The notes under the pieces are model-generated. The model was not told the DNA's origin, made no database searches, and was given only the letters and a program-made list of their open reading frames with translations. Source: DASQDN01 sp963833675 (GTDB lineage: Bacteria; Acidobacteriota; Terriglobia; Bryobacterales; Bryobacteraceae). From it: 64,000 bases of DNA. The translations under genes and the position numbers were made by a program. Shown here piece by piece: positions 10,705 to 19,760 of the stretch. The stretch's first letter is position 1. Every line of letters starts with the position of its first letter. The stretch is from contig CAWHYW010000022.1 in the NCBI GenBank assembly GCA_963833675.1, positions 504,576 to 568,575 on the forward strand. Reading direction: 5' to 3'.

Positions 10705-11799
10705 CTAATTCACAAATCGCCGGAGCCGGACATTATTCACAAGCCCCAGCATTAAAAAAACCGAAATCGTGTTAGAGCCGCCGGCACTCATTAGCGGCAA
10801 TGGGATACCAGTCACCGGCATCCGGCCAACCACCATCCCTACGTTCACCAGAACGTGAAATAACAGCAACGCGCATACTGACATGCAGATATACATCCCG
10901 GCCCGATCAGGCGCGGTCTGAGCGTTTTGAACTATCTGCATCAGCAGCAGAAAATACAAACCTAATACTACAACAACTCCGACGAACCCGTGCTCCTCCC
11001 CGAACGCGGAGAAGATGAAGTCGGTGTGCGGCACCGGCAGAAACTGGAGTTGCGTTTGCGTCCCGCGAGTTACTCCTCTGCCCCACATGCCCCCGTGTCC
11101 GACGGCGATCATGGACTGAATTACCTGATACCCGCTGCCTCTGGGATCCTGAGACGGATCAAGGAAGCTGGTCAACCTGGCTCTTTGATAGTCGTGCAGA
11201 AAGTGCCACGCCACCGGCAACGAGAGGCCCAGGCTCAGAATGACGATGGCGATATATTGCCATCGCACCCCGGCCAGAAAGACACCGGCAATCAAAATAG
11301 GAACATAGGTCATGGAAGTTCCCAAATCCGGCTGTTTCATGACCAGAACCATTGGAATTCCAACCCACCCCGCAATCTTTGCGATATCTCGCCAATCGAG
11401 ATCGTCCTTTCGAAGATCGGTTAAGTAGCGTGCCACAAGCAGAACGAGGACGGTCTTGACGAACTCCGAGACTTGAAATTGGAATCCTCCGGGCAGCGGA
11501 ATCCACCTTCGCGATCCGAAAACGACCGTACCGACGAAGAAGATGCCCACCAAGCCGGCGACCGCGACCCCATACAGCACATACGCGTGCTCCAACAAGG
11601 TGTGGTAATCGATCTGGCTGGCAAGCCAGAAGAAGAGGAGTCCGGCGCCGATCCACACGATTTGTTTCCACCAGGCGTCTCGCCACTTGGTTTCGTGGGT
11701 CGCGCTATAAATCTGCAAGATGCCGACTGCGGAGATCATCAGAGTGATCAGCAGCAAGGGCCAGTCGATGTCCCGAATCGACTTGTAACTAGACGCCAT
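10705..11799 (-). CDS. rodA: RodA, SEDS-family peptidoglycan glycosyltransferase
   Basis: Membrane glycosyltransferase that polymerises lipid II for lateral wall growth, working with PBP2. It has 364 aa and about ten hydrophobic segments. Family signatures are FGSRRWIPLPGGFQFQVSEF, MKQPDLGTSMTYVPI, DPRGSGYQVIQSMIAVGHGG and PVPHTDFIFSAFGEEHGF, ending at the conserved GIPLPLMSAGGSNTI near the C-terminus. It follows mrdA directly (four bases), so the SEDS/PBP2 pair is encoded side by side. About 240 bases separate its stop from the rng start; I see no other gene there. Confidence 0.95.
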   Translation of the reverse strand: MASSYKSIRDIDWPLLLITLMISAVGILQIYSATHETKWRDAWWKQIVWIGAGLLFFWLASQIDYHTLLEHAYVLYGVAVAGLVGIFFVGTVVFGSRRWIPLPGGFQFQVSEFVKTVLVLLVARYLTDLRKDDLDWRDIAKIAGWVGIPMVLVMKQPDLGTSMTYVPILIAGVFLAGVRWQYIAIVILSLGLSLPVAWHFLHDYQRARLTSFLDPSQDPRGSGYQVIQSMIAVGHGGMWGRGVTRGTQTQLQFLPVPHTDFIFSAFGEEHGFVGVVVVLGLYFLLLMQIVQNAQTAPDRAGMYICMSVCALLLFHVLVNVGMVVGRMPVTGIPLPLMSAGGSNTISVFLMLGLVNNVRLRRFVN

Positions 11800-11803
11800 G
11801 CCG

Positions 11804-13770
11804 CTACTCTTCCATTACCCCTGCGCCGGAATTACTTACCTGCATAACTACGGACTTCGGGTCAGGTCGTCCAACACGTGGAGCAATCACGCCGGGCTGG
11901 AAAGCAGGCAGCGATGCCAAAAGATTGTGCGGATCCTGTCGAACTCTTTTATCGAAATAGGCCTTGATTACATCCCGAACGATAGGCGCCGCCAGGTTTC
12001 CATGTTCCCCGTTTTCGAACAAGGCAACAACTACGATTTCCGGAGAGTCGCGCGGAGCGAACCCTACAAACCAGGCGTTATCCTTCAGGTGCCGGCTGAC
12101 AGAACCTTTCAAAACTTCGTTCGAAGCGAGTTGCGCAGTTCCCGTCTTTCCACAGACTTCCAGTCCCGGGAGTCTTGCCCGGGGCCGGTACCGCTGCCGT
12201 TCACTACCTCATGCATTCCGTCGATGACCTTTAGAACGTTATCGATACTGATGTTTTCGCGGCGTCCGCTTTCCCTCGGCGACTGATCAAGGACCAGATG
12301 CGGCTTTGTCCAAATGCCGCCGGTAGCGATTCCGCCGATCGCATGCGCCAGTTGTAAAGGAGTGACGGTAAGAGCACCTTGCCCAATTGACACGGATATC
12401 GTTTCGCCCGCATACCATTTCTCGCGGAAATTGCGCATCTTCCATTTGCTAGACGGCACAACACCTGAAGCTTCGCCCGGCAGATCGATACCGCTTTTCG
12501 AACCAAGTCCCGCCATCTCGGCGTACTTGGCGATGGCATCGATTCCCATGCGATTACCGAGCGTGTAGAAGAACACGTCGCAAGATTGGGCAATCGCCTT
12601 CTGGAGGTCAACCGTGCCGTGACCGCTGTGATACCAGCACCGGAAGTACCTTCCGTAAAAACTTGCGCCACCGGGACAGTGGACCTTGAAGTCGGGGGTG
12701 AGCGCACCGGTTTCCAGGCCAGCGAGTGCCATCAAAGGCTTAAACGTAGACCCGGGAGCCAACTGAGCTTGAATCGCGCGATTCAGCATCGGCTTTTCGG
12801 GGTTCAATACGATTTCTTTCCAGTCCTTGGCGAGAATCCGACCCGCAAACCGATTGGGATCGTACGCAGGGCGGCTTACCATGGCGATGACTTCGCCGCT
12901 GCGAGGATCCAGAGCCACAACCGCTCCGCGGCGTCCATCCATTGCAAGCTCGGCCACGGACTGTACATCCAGATCAATCGTCATCTGGAGGTCTTTCCCG
13001 GGGACAGCTTCTTTTTCTTCCAATAGGTTGCGTTCTCGGCCCCGATTGTCCACGACGACTTGCCGCTGGCCGTCGACGCCCATCAACTGCCTGTTATACT
13101 GCCGCTCAATGCCCTGCTTACCGACAACGTCACCCTGCTCATAGTCGATGAACTCGGCCGTATTAAGCTCGTTTTCGCTGACTTCGCCCACGTACCCGAT
13201 GACGTGCGCAGCGAATCCATCCCGCGGGTAAAGTCGTTTCTGCGCATGGATTAATTCCATCTCGGGAAACGTGCCGGGATCACGATGAGACTCTGCAAAC
13301 GCCAGTTCGGCAGGAGTAAGCTCCTCTTTGATGATGATCGGCTCGTACGTTGGCCGATTTCGAAAGCGCTTCAACCGCGCGACCAATTCCTCGTAATCGA
13401 GGTTTAGCCCTTCAGCAATCGGCTTAAGATGCTCTTCCTTCAGGGTCTCTCGCGAGAGGATCACACTGAATGACGAGTGATTATCGACGATGACGCGGCC
13501 GTCCCTATCGAGAATCTTCCCTCGGGGCGCCAGGATCGGCAGCGATTTGATCGTATTTCGCTCCGCCGCTTCCGTATAAACGTCCGGGCTTTCGATTTGG
13601 AGTCGCCAGAAACCCGAGATTAGAAAGAGAAAGATCGCCACCGTAGCGTATTGAAAAACTGCGATCTTAGCGGCGCTTCTCTGAACGTCATCGCGCAGGA
13701 GCGCCTTCGGCTCAATGCTGGGAAGCTTCTCCGGGGCGGGCGGTTTTCGGTGGAACAGACGAGACAACAA
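11804..13770 (-). CDS. mrdA: Penicillin-binding protein 2 (transpeptidase), one frameshift
   Basis: Cross-linking transpeptidase of the elongasome, partner of RodA. There is an N-terminal membrane anchor (FQYATVAIFLFLISGFWRL), a pedestal domain (PILAPRGKILDRDGRVIVDN), and a transpeptidase domain with SxxK as STFK in LAPGSTFKPLMAL, SxD as SCD in AQSCDVFFYTLG, and KTG in the stretch CGKTGTAQ. The KTG part is reached only after a one-base frame change in a C/G run near 12178-12186: the first frame ends at 12109 while the second continues to 11804 (KDNAWFVGFAPRD). The gene is essential in rods, so a sequencing error is likely. It sits eight bases after mreD. Confidence 0.9.
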
Positions 13771-13778
13771 CGGTTGGC

Positions 13779-14309
13779 CTACTCTTTCATTTTATCCAGA
13801 AGCATGAATAACGGGAGCGCAACGGCAGCATTCAAAAGACCAAACAGAAACGTTTGCTGCGGATTGAAATCGATCTGCTGGCCTAAAAGAGCCCTTGCCT
13901 CCATCCAGATAAAAAATTGATGAAAGACAAAGAAAAAAAACCCCAACAGGAACTGTATAAACGGGTTATCCACGTCAAAACGCATACTGACACTAGCTGC
14001 AAAGTACCCCACCAGCGTCTTCACGATTCCGAACATTCCGATCGGATGCTGGCTCAGGGAATCCTGAGCTAATCCGATTACCGCGCCGAAAAGAAGTCCG
14101 GGAATTGGCTGCCGCCGCATCAGCGCATAGTAAACAGTTACAAGAAGCGGCAATTCCAGGTAGCCGAGATATTGAAAAAAGCGAGGTAGATAGACCTGGA
14201 ACAGAATCGCCAGCAGCGGGACTAAGATCATCCCAGCCGGGCGAATCCGCATCCTGCGGTTCCGCCGCGGGACTTCCGTAAGGAGCCGGTCCGTGGAGAA
14301 CTCTGTCAT
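13779..14309 (-). CDS. mreD: Rod shape-determining protein MreD
   Basis: Small membrane protein of the elongasome, 176 aa with about five hydrophobic stretches (ILVPLLAILFQVYLPRFFQ, PLLVTVYYALM, PGLLFGAVIGLAQD and two further segments) and the charged C-terminus MLLDKMKE. Primary sequence in this family is weakly conserved. The assignment rests on size, topology and its place between mreC (four-base ATGA-type overlap) and mrdA. Confidence 0.85.
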   Translation of the reverse strand: MTEFSTDRLLTEVPRRNRRMRIRPAGMILVPLLAILFQVYLPRFFQYLGYLELPLLVTVYYALMRRQPIPGLLFGAVIGLAQDSLSQHPIGMFGIVKTLVGYFAASVSMRFDVDNPFIQFLLGFFFFVFHQFFIWMEARALLGQQIDFNPQQTFLFGLLNAAVALPLFMLLDKMKE

Positions 14310-15871
14310 GGATTCGCCGGTTTGTCTGATTGATCCGTCTTCGATTTAGCCGGCTCGGTTTGCTTCGGTTCAGAAGTCTGAGGCTGTGCCTTGGGTCCGA
14401 CCGTTCGGGGAGGGCCGGCTGGTGTCGGTCCCGGATCGGTGGTCCTCGGCCGAATCGGTTCGTTCGCGGATCGCGGGGGCGGAGTTATGACGTTGATTGT
14501 ACTTCCGTTTTCGGATGTGACTCGCTTCGGCGGAGCGGGAATGGGCTGGCCGTCAGGACCGATCGTGGTCACCGGACGAGGCGCTGGTTTGGATTGTGCG
14601 GGTGCTCCGGGGGGAGTCAATTGAGTCGCGGGCGATCCCGAGGGAGGCGTTCCCGCAGGCTTCGGTTTTACAGCCGCCGGCTGACCCTCGGGAGTTGGTG
14701 TCGTGGGGCGAGGACTCGCCGGAGCGCCAGCCGTTGGGTTCGTTTGGCCCGTCGGGTTCGTTTGAGAAGAAGACACCTGTTGCTGTGTTTGGTCAGTTGC
14801 AGGGACTTTGGGCGCCGGCGCCGCCGGTTTGGGCTGTTGCACCGTCAGATTGAAATTCGGTGGTTTCGAGCCGGGGCCGCCCTCCCCGAAACTATGGCCC
14901 TGCGCGTCCCCCAGTTCCTTATATTTTTCCCGCATGCGATCCGCATCGGTTGAGAGAACGCTCTGCGCAGGACTCGCCGGCTTGGCGCGCGCCGGAGGAT
15001 CCATCAAATAAATATCGTCCGATGCCGCGGTCTCCGTCGGATTCGGAATCGCCTGATGCTCGCCCTGTATGACCACGAGCACTTCCTCCAAGCCGTTTTG
15101 AAACCCACTCGGCACGACATAGATCTCTTTGGAGGTCTTTCCGGGCCGCACTACCGTAGCCCGCCCGACCGGCATTCCTTTGGGGAAAATACGATCGTCA
15201 CCCGACGTGTAGAACATTTCTCCAACGTCCACTTTTTCTTCGTTTTGGACGTGATCGATGATGCATTTGCTCTGACCCAGGCCCCTGATGGTCCCGTGGA
15301 CACGATTCTTCTGTGAAATCACACCGGCGCCGTAAAAGGTAGGATCCGTAATGAGCAATACTTGGGACGCGGTAGGAAACGCATTCAGCACTTTGCCTAC
15401 GATCCCGTCCGGCGTTACCACTGCCATTCCCCGTTCGATCCCTGTGGACGACCCTTGATCGACGTAGACAACTCGCGAATTCGCTCCGGTCCCTGTCCCG
15501 ATAATTCTCGCCGGAATCGTTCGTGAGGGAGTTCGCGCCCGAAAAGCATTTAAAGCTTGTGCGCGCTCCGAAGTCTCCAACTCGGATTTCAGAAAATGAT
15601 TCTCCATTTTCAGATTCCCGAGTTCTTTACTGAGTCGGAGATTTTCTTCTCTGACGTTAATCAGAACAAAGTAGTCCTCAACCAGACCGATCGTGTTCCG
15701 GCGCACAACCTCTAATAATTTGGCGACAGGAGTAACAGCAGTCACTGACCACACGCGAATCAGGCGAATGTCCTGGTTGCTTTTCACCTGATAAGCGAGG
15801 AGCAGCAACTGCCCCAGCACCACAATCAGCAGGACAGTCAGGTTTCGGAATCGGTTTAGGAGGAACTCCAT
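14306..15871 (-). CDS. mreC: Rod shape-determining protein MreC with long Pro/Thr-rich tail
   Basis: Periplasmic scaffold of the elongasome. It has an N-terminal membrane anchor (LTVLLIVVLGQLLLLAYQV), a coiled-coil stretch (about residues 65-110, NLRLSKELGNLKMENHFLK) and the double beta-barrel domain with AVVTPDGIVGKVLNAF, SQVLLITDPTFYGAGVI and FYTSGDDRIFPKGMPVGRA, ending about residue 275. Beyond this runs a tail of about 240 residues made almost entirely of Pro, Thr, Ala, Gln and Lys. MreC proteins are typically near 280-370 aa, so at 521 aa this one is extended. The tail could reach peptidoglycan or other wall enzymes; that is inference. Confidence 0.93.
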   Translation of the reverse strand: MEFLLNRFRNLTVLLIVVLGQLLLLAYQVKSNQDIRLIRVWSVTAVTPVAKLLEVVRRNTIGLVEDYFVLINVREENLRLSKELGNLKMENHFLKSELETSERAQALNAFRARTPSRTIPARIIGTGTGANSRVVYVDQGSSTGIERGMAVVTPDGIVGKVLNAFPTASQVLLITDPTFYGAGVISQKNRVHGTIRGLGQSKCIIDHVQNEEKVDVGEMFYTSGDDRIFPKGMPVGRATVVRPGKTSKEIYVVPSGFQNGLEEVLVVIQGEHQAIPNPTETAASDDIYLMDPPARAKPASPAQSVLSTDADRMREKYKELGDAQGHSFGEGGPGSKPPNFNLTVQQPKPAAPAPKVPATDQTQQQVSSSQTNPTGQTNPTAGAPASPRPTTPTPEGQPAAVKPKPAGTPPSGSPATQLTPPGAPAQSKPAPRPVTTIGPDGQPIPAPPKRVTSENGSTINVITPPPRSANEPIRPRTTDPGPTPAGPPRTVGPKAQPQTSEPKQTEPAKSKTDQSDKPANP

Positions 15872-15933
15872 GGAGGTGGTGGGCGAGGCCCCCTTTACGA
15901 AAGACTTGCTTTCTGTTTAATAGGTTTCTGCTC

Positions 15934-16959
15934 TCACTCGATCGCAATTCGACGAAGAAGCTTGAAATCTGTCAACATTTTACCCGTTCCGAGGCAGACA
16001 GACGCCAACGGATCTTCCGCGATGGAAACAGGTAACCCGGTCTCTTCTCGAATTCGTCGATCTAAATTCTTGATCAACGCGCCCCCTCCGGTAAGAACAA
16101 TGCCCTTGTCGCTGATGTCCGCGCTAAGCTCCGGAGGAGTACGTTCCAGCGCAACGCGAATCGCATTCATGATAGTCGCGACACATTCCGCAAGCGCTTC
16201 CCTGATCTCGCTATCGTCGACGGTTACGGTCTTGGGCACGCCCTCAATCAGGTTACGGCCCTTTATCTCCATCGTCATTGGCTTGTCCAAAGGATAAGCC
16301 GATCCGATCTGGATTTTGATCTGTTCGGCGGTACGCTCGCCAATCAGCAGATTGTACTTCCTTTTGAGGAACTGCATGATGGCATCGTCCATCTCGTTAC
16401 CAGCCACGCGGACCGATCGCGAATAGACGATTCCAGATAAAGATACGACCGCGACATCGGTAGTGCCCCCGCCGATGTCAACCACCATATTTCCCGACGG
16501 TTCGGTAATCGGAAGCCCCGCCCCAATCGCCGCGACCATGGCCTGCTCAACCAGGTGGACCTCGCTGGCCTTAGCCCTATACGCCGAATCGATCACGGCG
16601 CGCTTTTCCACCTGCGTGATCTCGCTTGGAACCCCAATTACGATCCGCGGGTGGACCAACATTTTGCGCCCGTGCGCTTTTTGGATAAAGTAGTTGAGCA
16701 TTCGCTCAGTTACCTTAAAATCCGCGATTACGCCGTCTTTCATAGGGCGAATCGCGACGATATTTCCCGGAGTTCGGCCGACCATTTCCTTGGCCTCGCG
16801 GCCAACAGCCTCGATATCTCCGGTCGTTTTGTTGATCGCCACGATCGAAGGCTCGTTCACGACGATACCTTTGCCTTTCGCAAAGACGAGCGTATTGGCC
16901 GTGCCTAGATCGATGGCCAGGTCCGACGAAAACAGACTAAAAAGTGAGCGGAGATTCAT
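15934..16959 (-). CDS. mreB: MreB, actin-like cell-shape protein
   Basis: Actin-family ATPase that organises lateral wall synthesis under the inner membrane. At 341 aa it shows phosphate-1 DLGTANTLVF, the connector KDGVIADFKVTERML, phosphate-2 VVDIGGGTTDVAVVS and the adenosine motif IVLTGGGALIKNLDRRI. It is the first gene of the minus-strand set mreB-mreC-mreD-mrdA-rodA-rng. The 130-base gap upstream (16960-17092) must hold the promoter; I could not define convincing -35 and -10 boxes. Confidence 0.97.
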   Translation of the reverse strand: MNLRSLFSLFSSDLAIDLGTANTLVFAKGKGIVVNEPSIVAINKTTGDIEAVGREAKEMVGRTPGNIVAIRPMKDGVIADFKVTERMLNYFIQKAHGRKMLVHPRIVIGVPSEITQVEKRAVIDSAYRAKASEVHLVEQAMVAAIGAGLPITEPSGNMVVDIGGGTTDVAVVSLSGIVYSRSVRVAGNEMDDAIMQFLKRKYNLLIGERTAEQIKIQIGSAYPLDKPMTMEIKGRNLIEGVPKTVTVDDSEIREALAECVATIMNAIRVALERTPPELSADISDKGIVLTGGGALIKNLDRRIREETGLPVSIAEDPLASVCLGTGKMLTDFKLLRRIAIE

Positions 16960-17092
16960 CAGAGGGTGTCCGTGAGGGCTCGGAATGACCGAACATTCAG
17001 ACTCGTACCGTTTTGCTCAGAGTACCATACCGTTCTGGCCCGTTCAACGGTAATGATTTAGCTTTCCGTTTGTTTCCAATGAGCTACAGGAC

Positions 17093-17776
17093 CTAGAACC
17101 AATCCCTCAGTTCGGCGAAGCCGTTGACCTTAATCACCCGTCCCGGACCGCTGCGCAGGTCCGTGCGCTCCAGATGCCAGGTACGTTCGTGAGGAACAAA
17201 TACCGCGTTCAAGCCGGCCTCCAAAGCCGGGTTTATGTCCGATTTGGGAGAGTTTCCAACCATCCACGTGCGCGAAGGCTCAAGTTGCCTTTCCACCACA
17301 AGTGCTTCATACGTCGGAGCATCCTTCTCGCGCACGATCGCGCTGTGGCCGAAATAAATCCCCAGTCCCGATCGATCCACCTTGAGCTTCTGTTCTTCCG
17401 GATGCCCTTTCGTGAACAGCGTCAGGTCGTGTCGAAGGGAAAGATATTCCAGGGTTTCCTGTACTCCTTCGATCAATTCGATCGGCTGCGACATTATGTC
17501 GTTCGCCAGTTCCATGATTCGGCCGGCGTCTCCAGGCTGAATATTTCGTTCGACCAGCCGTTCATAACATTGGCACATATTGCGCCCGAAATTCTCCGCT
17601 CCGTAGCCGTGGATTTTAATACTGGCGAGTTCAATCTCATCTAAAGTCGAACGGATTTGCTCCGCCGTGAGTAGCGAATGATCCAGAAATGACACGAACG
17701 CATCGAATGCGCGCTCGAAATAGATGTTGTTCTCCCAGAGCGTGTCATCGGCGTCGATTAGAAGATTCTGTCTCAC
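17093..17776 (-). CDS. HAD-superfamily hydrolase
   Basis: Predicted cytoplasmic phosphatase of 227 aa. HAD motif I is DADDTLW at residues 8-14 (nucleophile and acid Asp), motif II lies at LTLFTKGHPEEQKLK, and motif IV is GNSPKSDINPALEAG, where the acidic residue completes Mg2+ binding. A helical cap lies between motifs I and II. The KxxK spacing around KGHPEEQKLK is typical of the YjjG/PhnX-like group, but the substrate cannot be read from the sequence. Its GTG start overlaps the stop of the LON-domain gene, so the two are translationally coupled. Confidence 0.8.
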   Translation of the reverse strand: MRQNLLIDADDTLWENNIYFERAFDAFVSFLDHSLLTAEQIRSTLDEIELASIKIHGYGAENFGRNMCQCYERLVERNIQPGDAGRIMELANDIMSQPIELIEGVQETLEYLSLRHDLTLFTKGHPEEQKLKVDRSGLGIYFGHSAIVREKDAPTYEALVVERQLEPSRTWMVGNSPKSDINPALEAGLNAVFVPHERTWHLERTDLRSGPGRVIKVNGFAELRDWF

Positions 17777-18432
17777 TCAGGCCGCTTCCCGAAAGCAATG
17801 AACCCATGGCCATTCGTCGGAGCCACCTTGCGCACGTGAATCGCTCGCTTAAGATTGGCGAGGTATTCCGGGAAGAACTGATTTATGTGGGTGATCCGTT
17901 CCGTCTCGGATCTCATTGCGAGCAACGCCTGTCGTAGAGTGAGGTCAGGAACATGCTCCGCGATTCTAAAACTGAGCTGAGGATCGTCATAATCGGGCGC
18001 TTCCCTTTCCGATTTCTCCTGAAGGCGCAAGAGCTCGAAGCAGGCCAGCGCCATTTTCCGCGCATCCGCCGGCGCCGGCGTAAGATCTTCGTCATCAAAG
18101 AAATCAACCGCGCCTCGTAAATACGCCTTGGTTTCATCCAGAAAGAGGATTTCAAATCTGCGGCGGCCTACACTGATGATGTCCATCCGGCCATCCGGAT
18201 ACTGCTTCTCCACGCTCTCCACAGTCGCAGTACATCCAAGATTGAGAATGCCTTTCTCGCCCGCCTGCACTACGCCGAACTCTGTCTTGCCGCGGATCGC
18301 CTCGCCGATCATCTCCTTGTAGCGCCCTTCGAAAATGTGGAGAGGCAGCACATTCGAGGGCAGCAGGACAGCTTCGAGCGGAAACAGGGGAAGCAGATTA
18401 TCCTGCATGTTACTATTATCTCGACCCGCCAT
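17773..18432 (-). CDS. LON N-terminal (substrate-binding) domain protein
   Basis: A stand-alone LON substrate-binding domain protein of 219 aa, without the AAA+ and Ser-Lys protease parts of Lon. The N-terminal signature is LPLFPLEAVLLPSNVLPLHIFEGRY, with GVVQAGEKGILNLGCTATV in the middle and a helical C-terminal region. In bacteria these small proteins are often misnamed ATP-dependent protease; no catalytic residues are present here. An internal ATG at 18408 (MQDNLLPLF) is an equally good start and nearer the usual N-terminus. It is divergent from the SDR gene with only a few bases between. Confidence 0.8.
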   Translation of the reverse strand: MAGRDNSNMQDNLLPLFPLEAVLLPSNVLPLHIFEGRYKEMIGEAIRGKTEFGVVQAGEKGILNLGCTATVESVEKQYPDGRMDIISVGRRRFEILFLDETKAYLRGAVDFFDDEDLTPAPADARKMALACFELLRLQEKSEREAPDYDDPQLSFRIAEHVPDLTLRQALLAMRSETERITHINQFFPEYLANLKRAIHVRKVAPTNGHGFIAFGKRPE

Positions 18433-18438
18433 ACCTGA

Positions 18439-19230
18439 ATGAAATCGATGCGATTGGACGGCAAAGTCGCGATCGTGACTGGCGCGTCCGAAGGTATCGG
18501 CGCAGCGCTTGCGAAGGATCTGCAGGAGCGCGGCGCGAACTTATCCTTGGTAGCACGATCGGAAAGCAAGCTCCGTGAGGTTGGCGCAAAAACCGCGTTG
18601 ATCACGGCCGGAGATCTGCTCGATGCTGCGACACGCGCTTCGGTCGTTCAACGGACCATGGATCGATTCGGCCGCATTGACCTGCTCATCAACAATGCCG
18701 GCGCCGGCCTCTACGCCCCGTCTCACCTCACGCCCATCGAGCAGGCGCGACAGCTCTGGGAATTGAACTTCTTTGCTCCACTCGATCTGGTCCAGCAATC
18801 AGTCGTGTTCATGAAACAACAGCGAAGCGGCGTTATCGTCAATGTAGGGTCGATCGCCGGCAAAATGACCCTCCCCTGGTTTACGCTGTATTCGGCATCG
18901 AAGTACGCCATCGGATCTCTCACCGACGGCTTGCGCATGGAGCTCCGCACGTATGGCATTCACACCCTTACAGTCTGTCCTGGCTATGTCAACACTCGCT
19001 TCCAGGAAAACGTGCTTCTCGGCCAGCCTCCACAACTGGCGAGTCCTGCAAGAAAGTGGGCGATCTCTCCGGAAAAATGCGCGGCCGATATTATCCGCGG
19101 TATCGAAAAGGGAAAACGAACCGTAGTCACTCCCGCTTCCGGATGGCTACTGATCGCTCTGGAGCGGCTCTTTCCGGCGCTGGTTGATCGTCAGCTCGAG
19201 CGCGTATATTTGCAGCGGGTTTCGCAGTGA
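18439..19230 (+). CDS. Short-chain dehydrogenase/reductase
   Basis: Classical SDR of 263 aa. The NAD(P)-binding motif TGASEGIG lies at residues 14-21, the structural NNAG motif follows in LLINNAGAGLY, and the catalytic Ser and YxxxK are in VNVGSIAGK and YSASK. The C-terminal part contains a hydrophobic stretch (WLLIALERLFPALV) resembling membrane-anchored SDRs of the DltE/YqjQ type that act on lipids or ketones. Substrate is unknown. Its stop codon overlaps the aroK start (TGATG), so the three genes to 21028 form one transcription unit. Confidence 0.82.
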   Translation: MKSMRLDGKVAIVTGASEGIGAALAKDLQERGANLSLVARSESKLREVGAKTALITAGDLLDAATRASVVQRTMDRFGRIDLLINNAGAGLYAPSHLTPIEQARQLWELNFFAPLDLVQQSVVFMKQQRSGVIVNVGSIAGKMTLPWFTLYSASKYAIGSLTDGLRMELRTYGIHTLTVCPGYVNTRFQENVLLGQPPQLASPARKWAISPEKCAADIIRGIEKGKRTVVTPASGWLLIALERLFPALVDRQLERVYLQRVSQ

Positions 19231-19760
19231 TGAACTTGAAGCTGAAGCGCACTCCGGGCATTTTCCTGATTGGTTTCATGGGGTCGGGAAAATCCACGGT
19301 CGGCCGGATGCTCGCGGAAGAGATCGGGTGGCGCTTCGCCGATCTCGATGACGACATCGAGCATGCCCATCATCGAACGGTAAGCGACATCTTCCAGCAT
19401 CTCGGAGAAGAAGAATTTCGGCGGATCGAGCACGAGGCTATCGTTCAACGCGTGCTCAGCATTCGCCGGGGAGAACCGACAGTGCTCTCGCTCGGAGGCG
19501 GAGCTTTCACCAGGGAAGAGAACATCGAACTGCTTCACGAGAACGGGATTACAATCTGGATCGATACGGATTTCGAGATCATGCGGAAGCGTGTGCAGAG
19601 TTCCGATCACCGCCCGCTGGCGCGCAACCAGGAACGTTTCGAGCGCCTTTATCACGAGCGCCGGAAATTCTACTCGCGCGCCGAATTTCATGTGCCCGTT
19701 CACGTCAACGATTCCCGTATCGCTTTAGCTGAAGTTTTGAAACTCAAACTCCTCGATTAA
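19230..19760 (+). CDS. aroK: Shikimate kinase
   Basis: Phosphorylates shikimate to shikimate-3-phosphate in chorismate synthesis. Walker A is GFMGSGKST, followed by the shikimate-binding Asp in FADLDDDIE, the Arg in EEEFRRIEH, the glycine-rich LSLGGGAFTRE (Walker B region) and the lid with SSDHRPLA. About 176 aa, the normal size. ATG 19230 overlaps the upstream stop; a GTG one codon earlier is unlikely. The stop overlaps the next start (TAATG). Confidence 0.95.
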   Translation: MNLKLKRTPGIFLIGFMGSGKSTVGRMLAEEIGWRFADLDDDIEHAHHRTVSDIFQHLGEEEFRRIEHEAIVQRVLSIRRGEPTVLSLGGGAFTREENIELLHENGITIWIDTDFEIMRKRVQSSDHRPLARNQERFERLYHERRKFYSRAEFHVPVHVNDSRIALAEVLKLKLLD

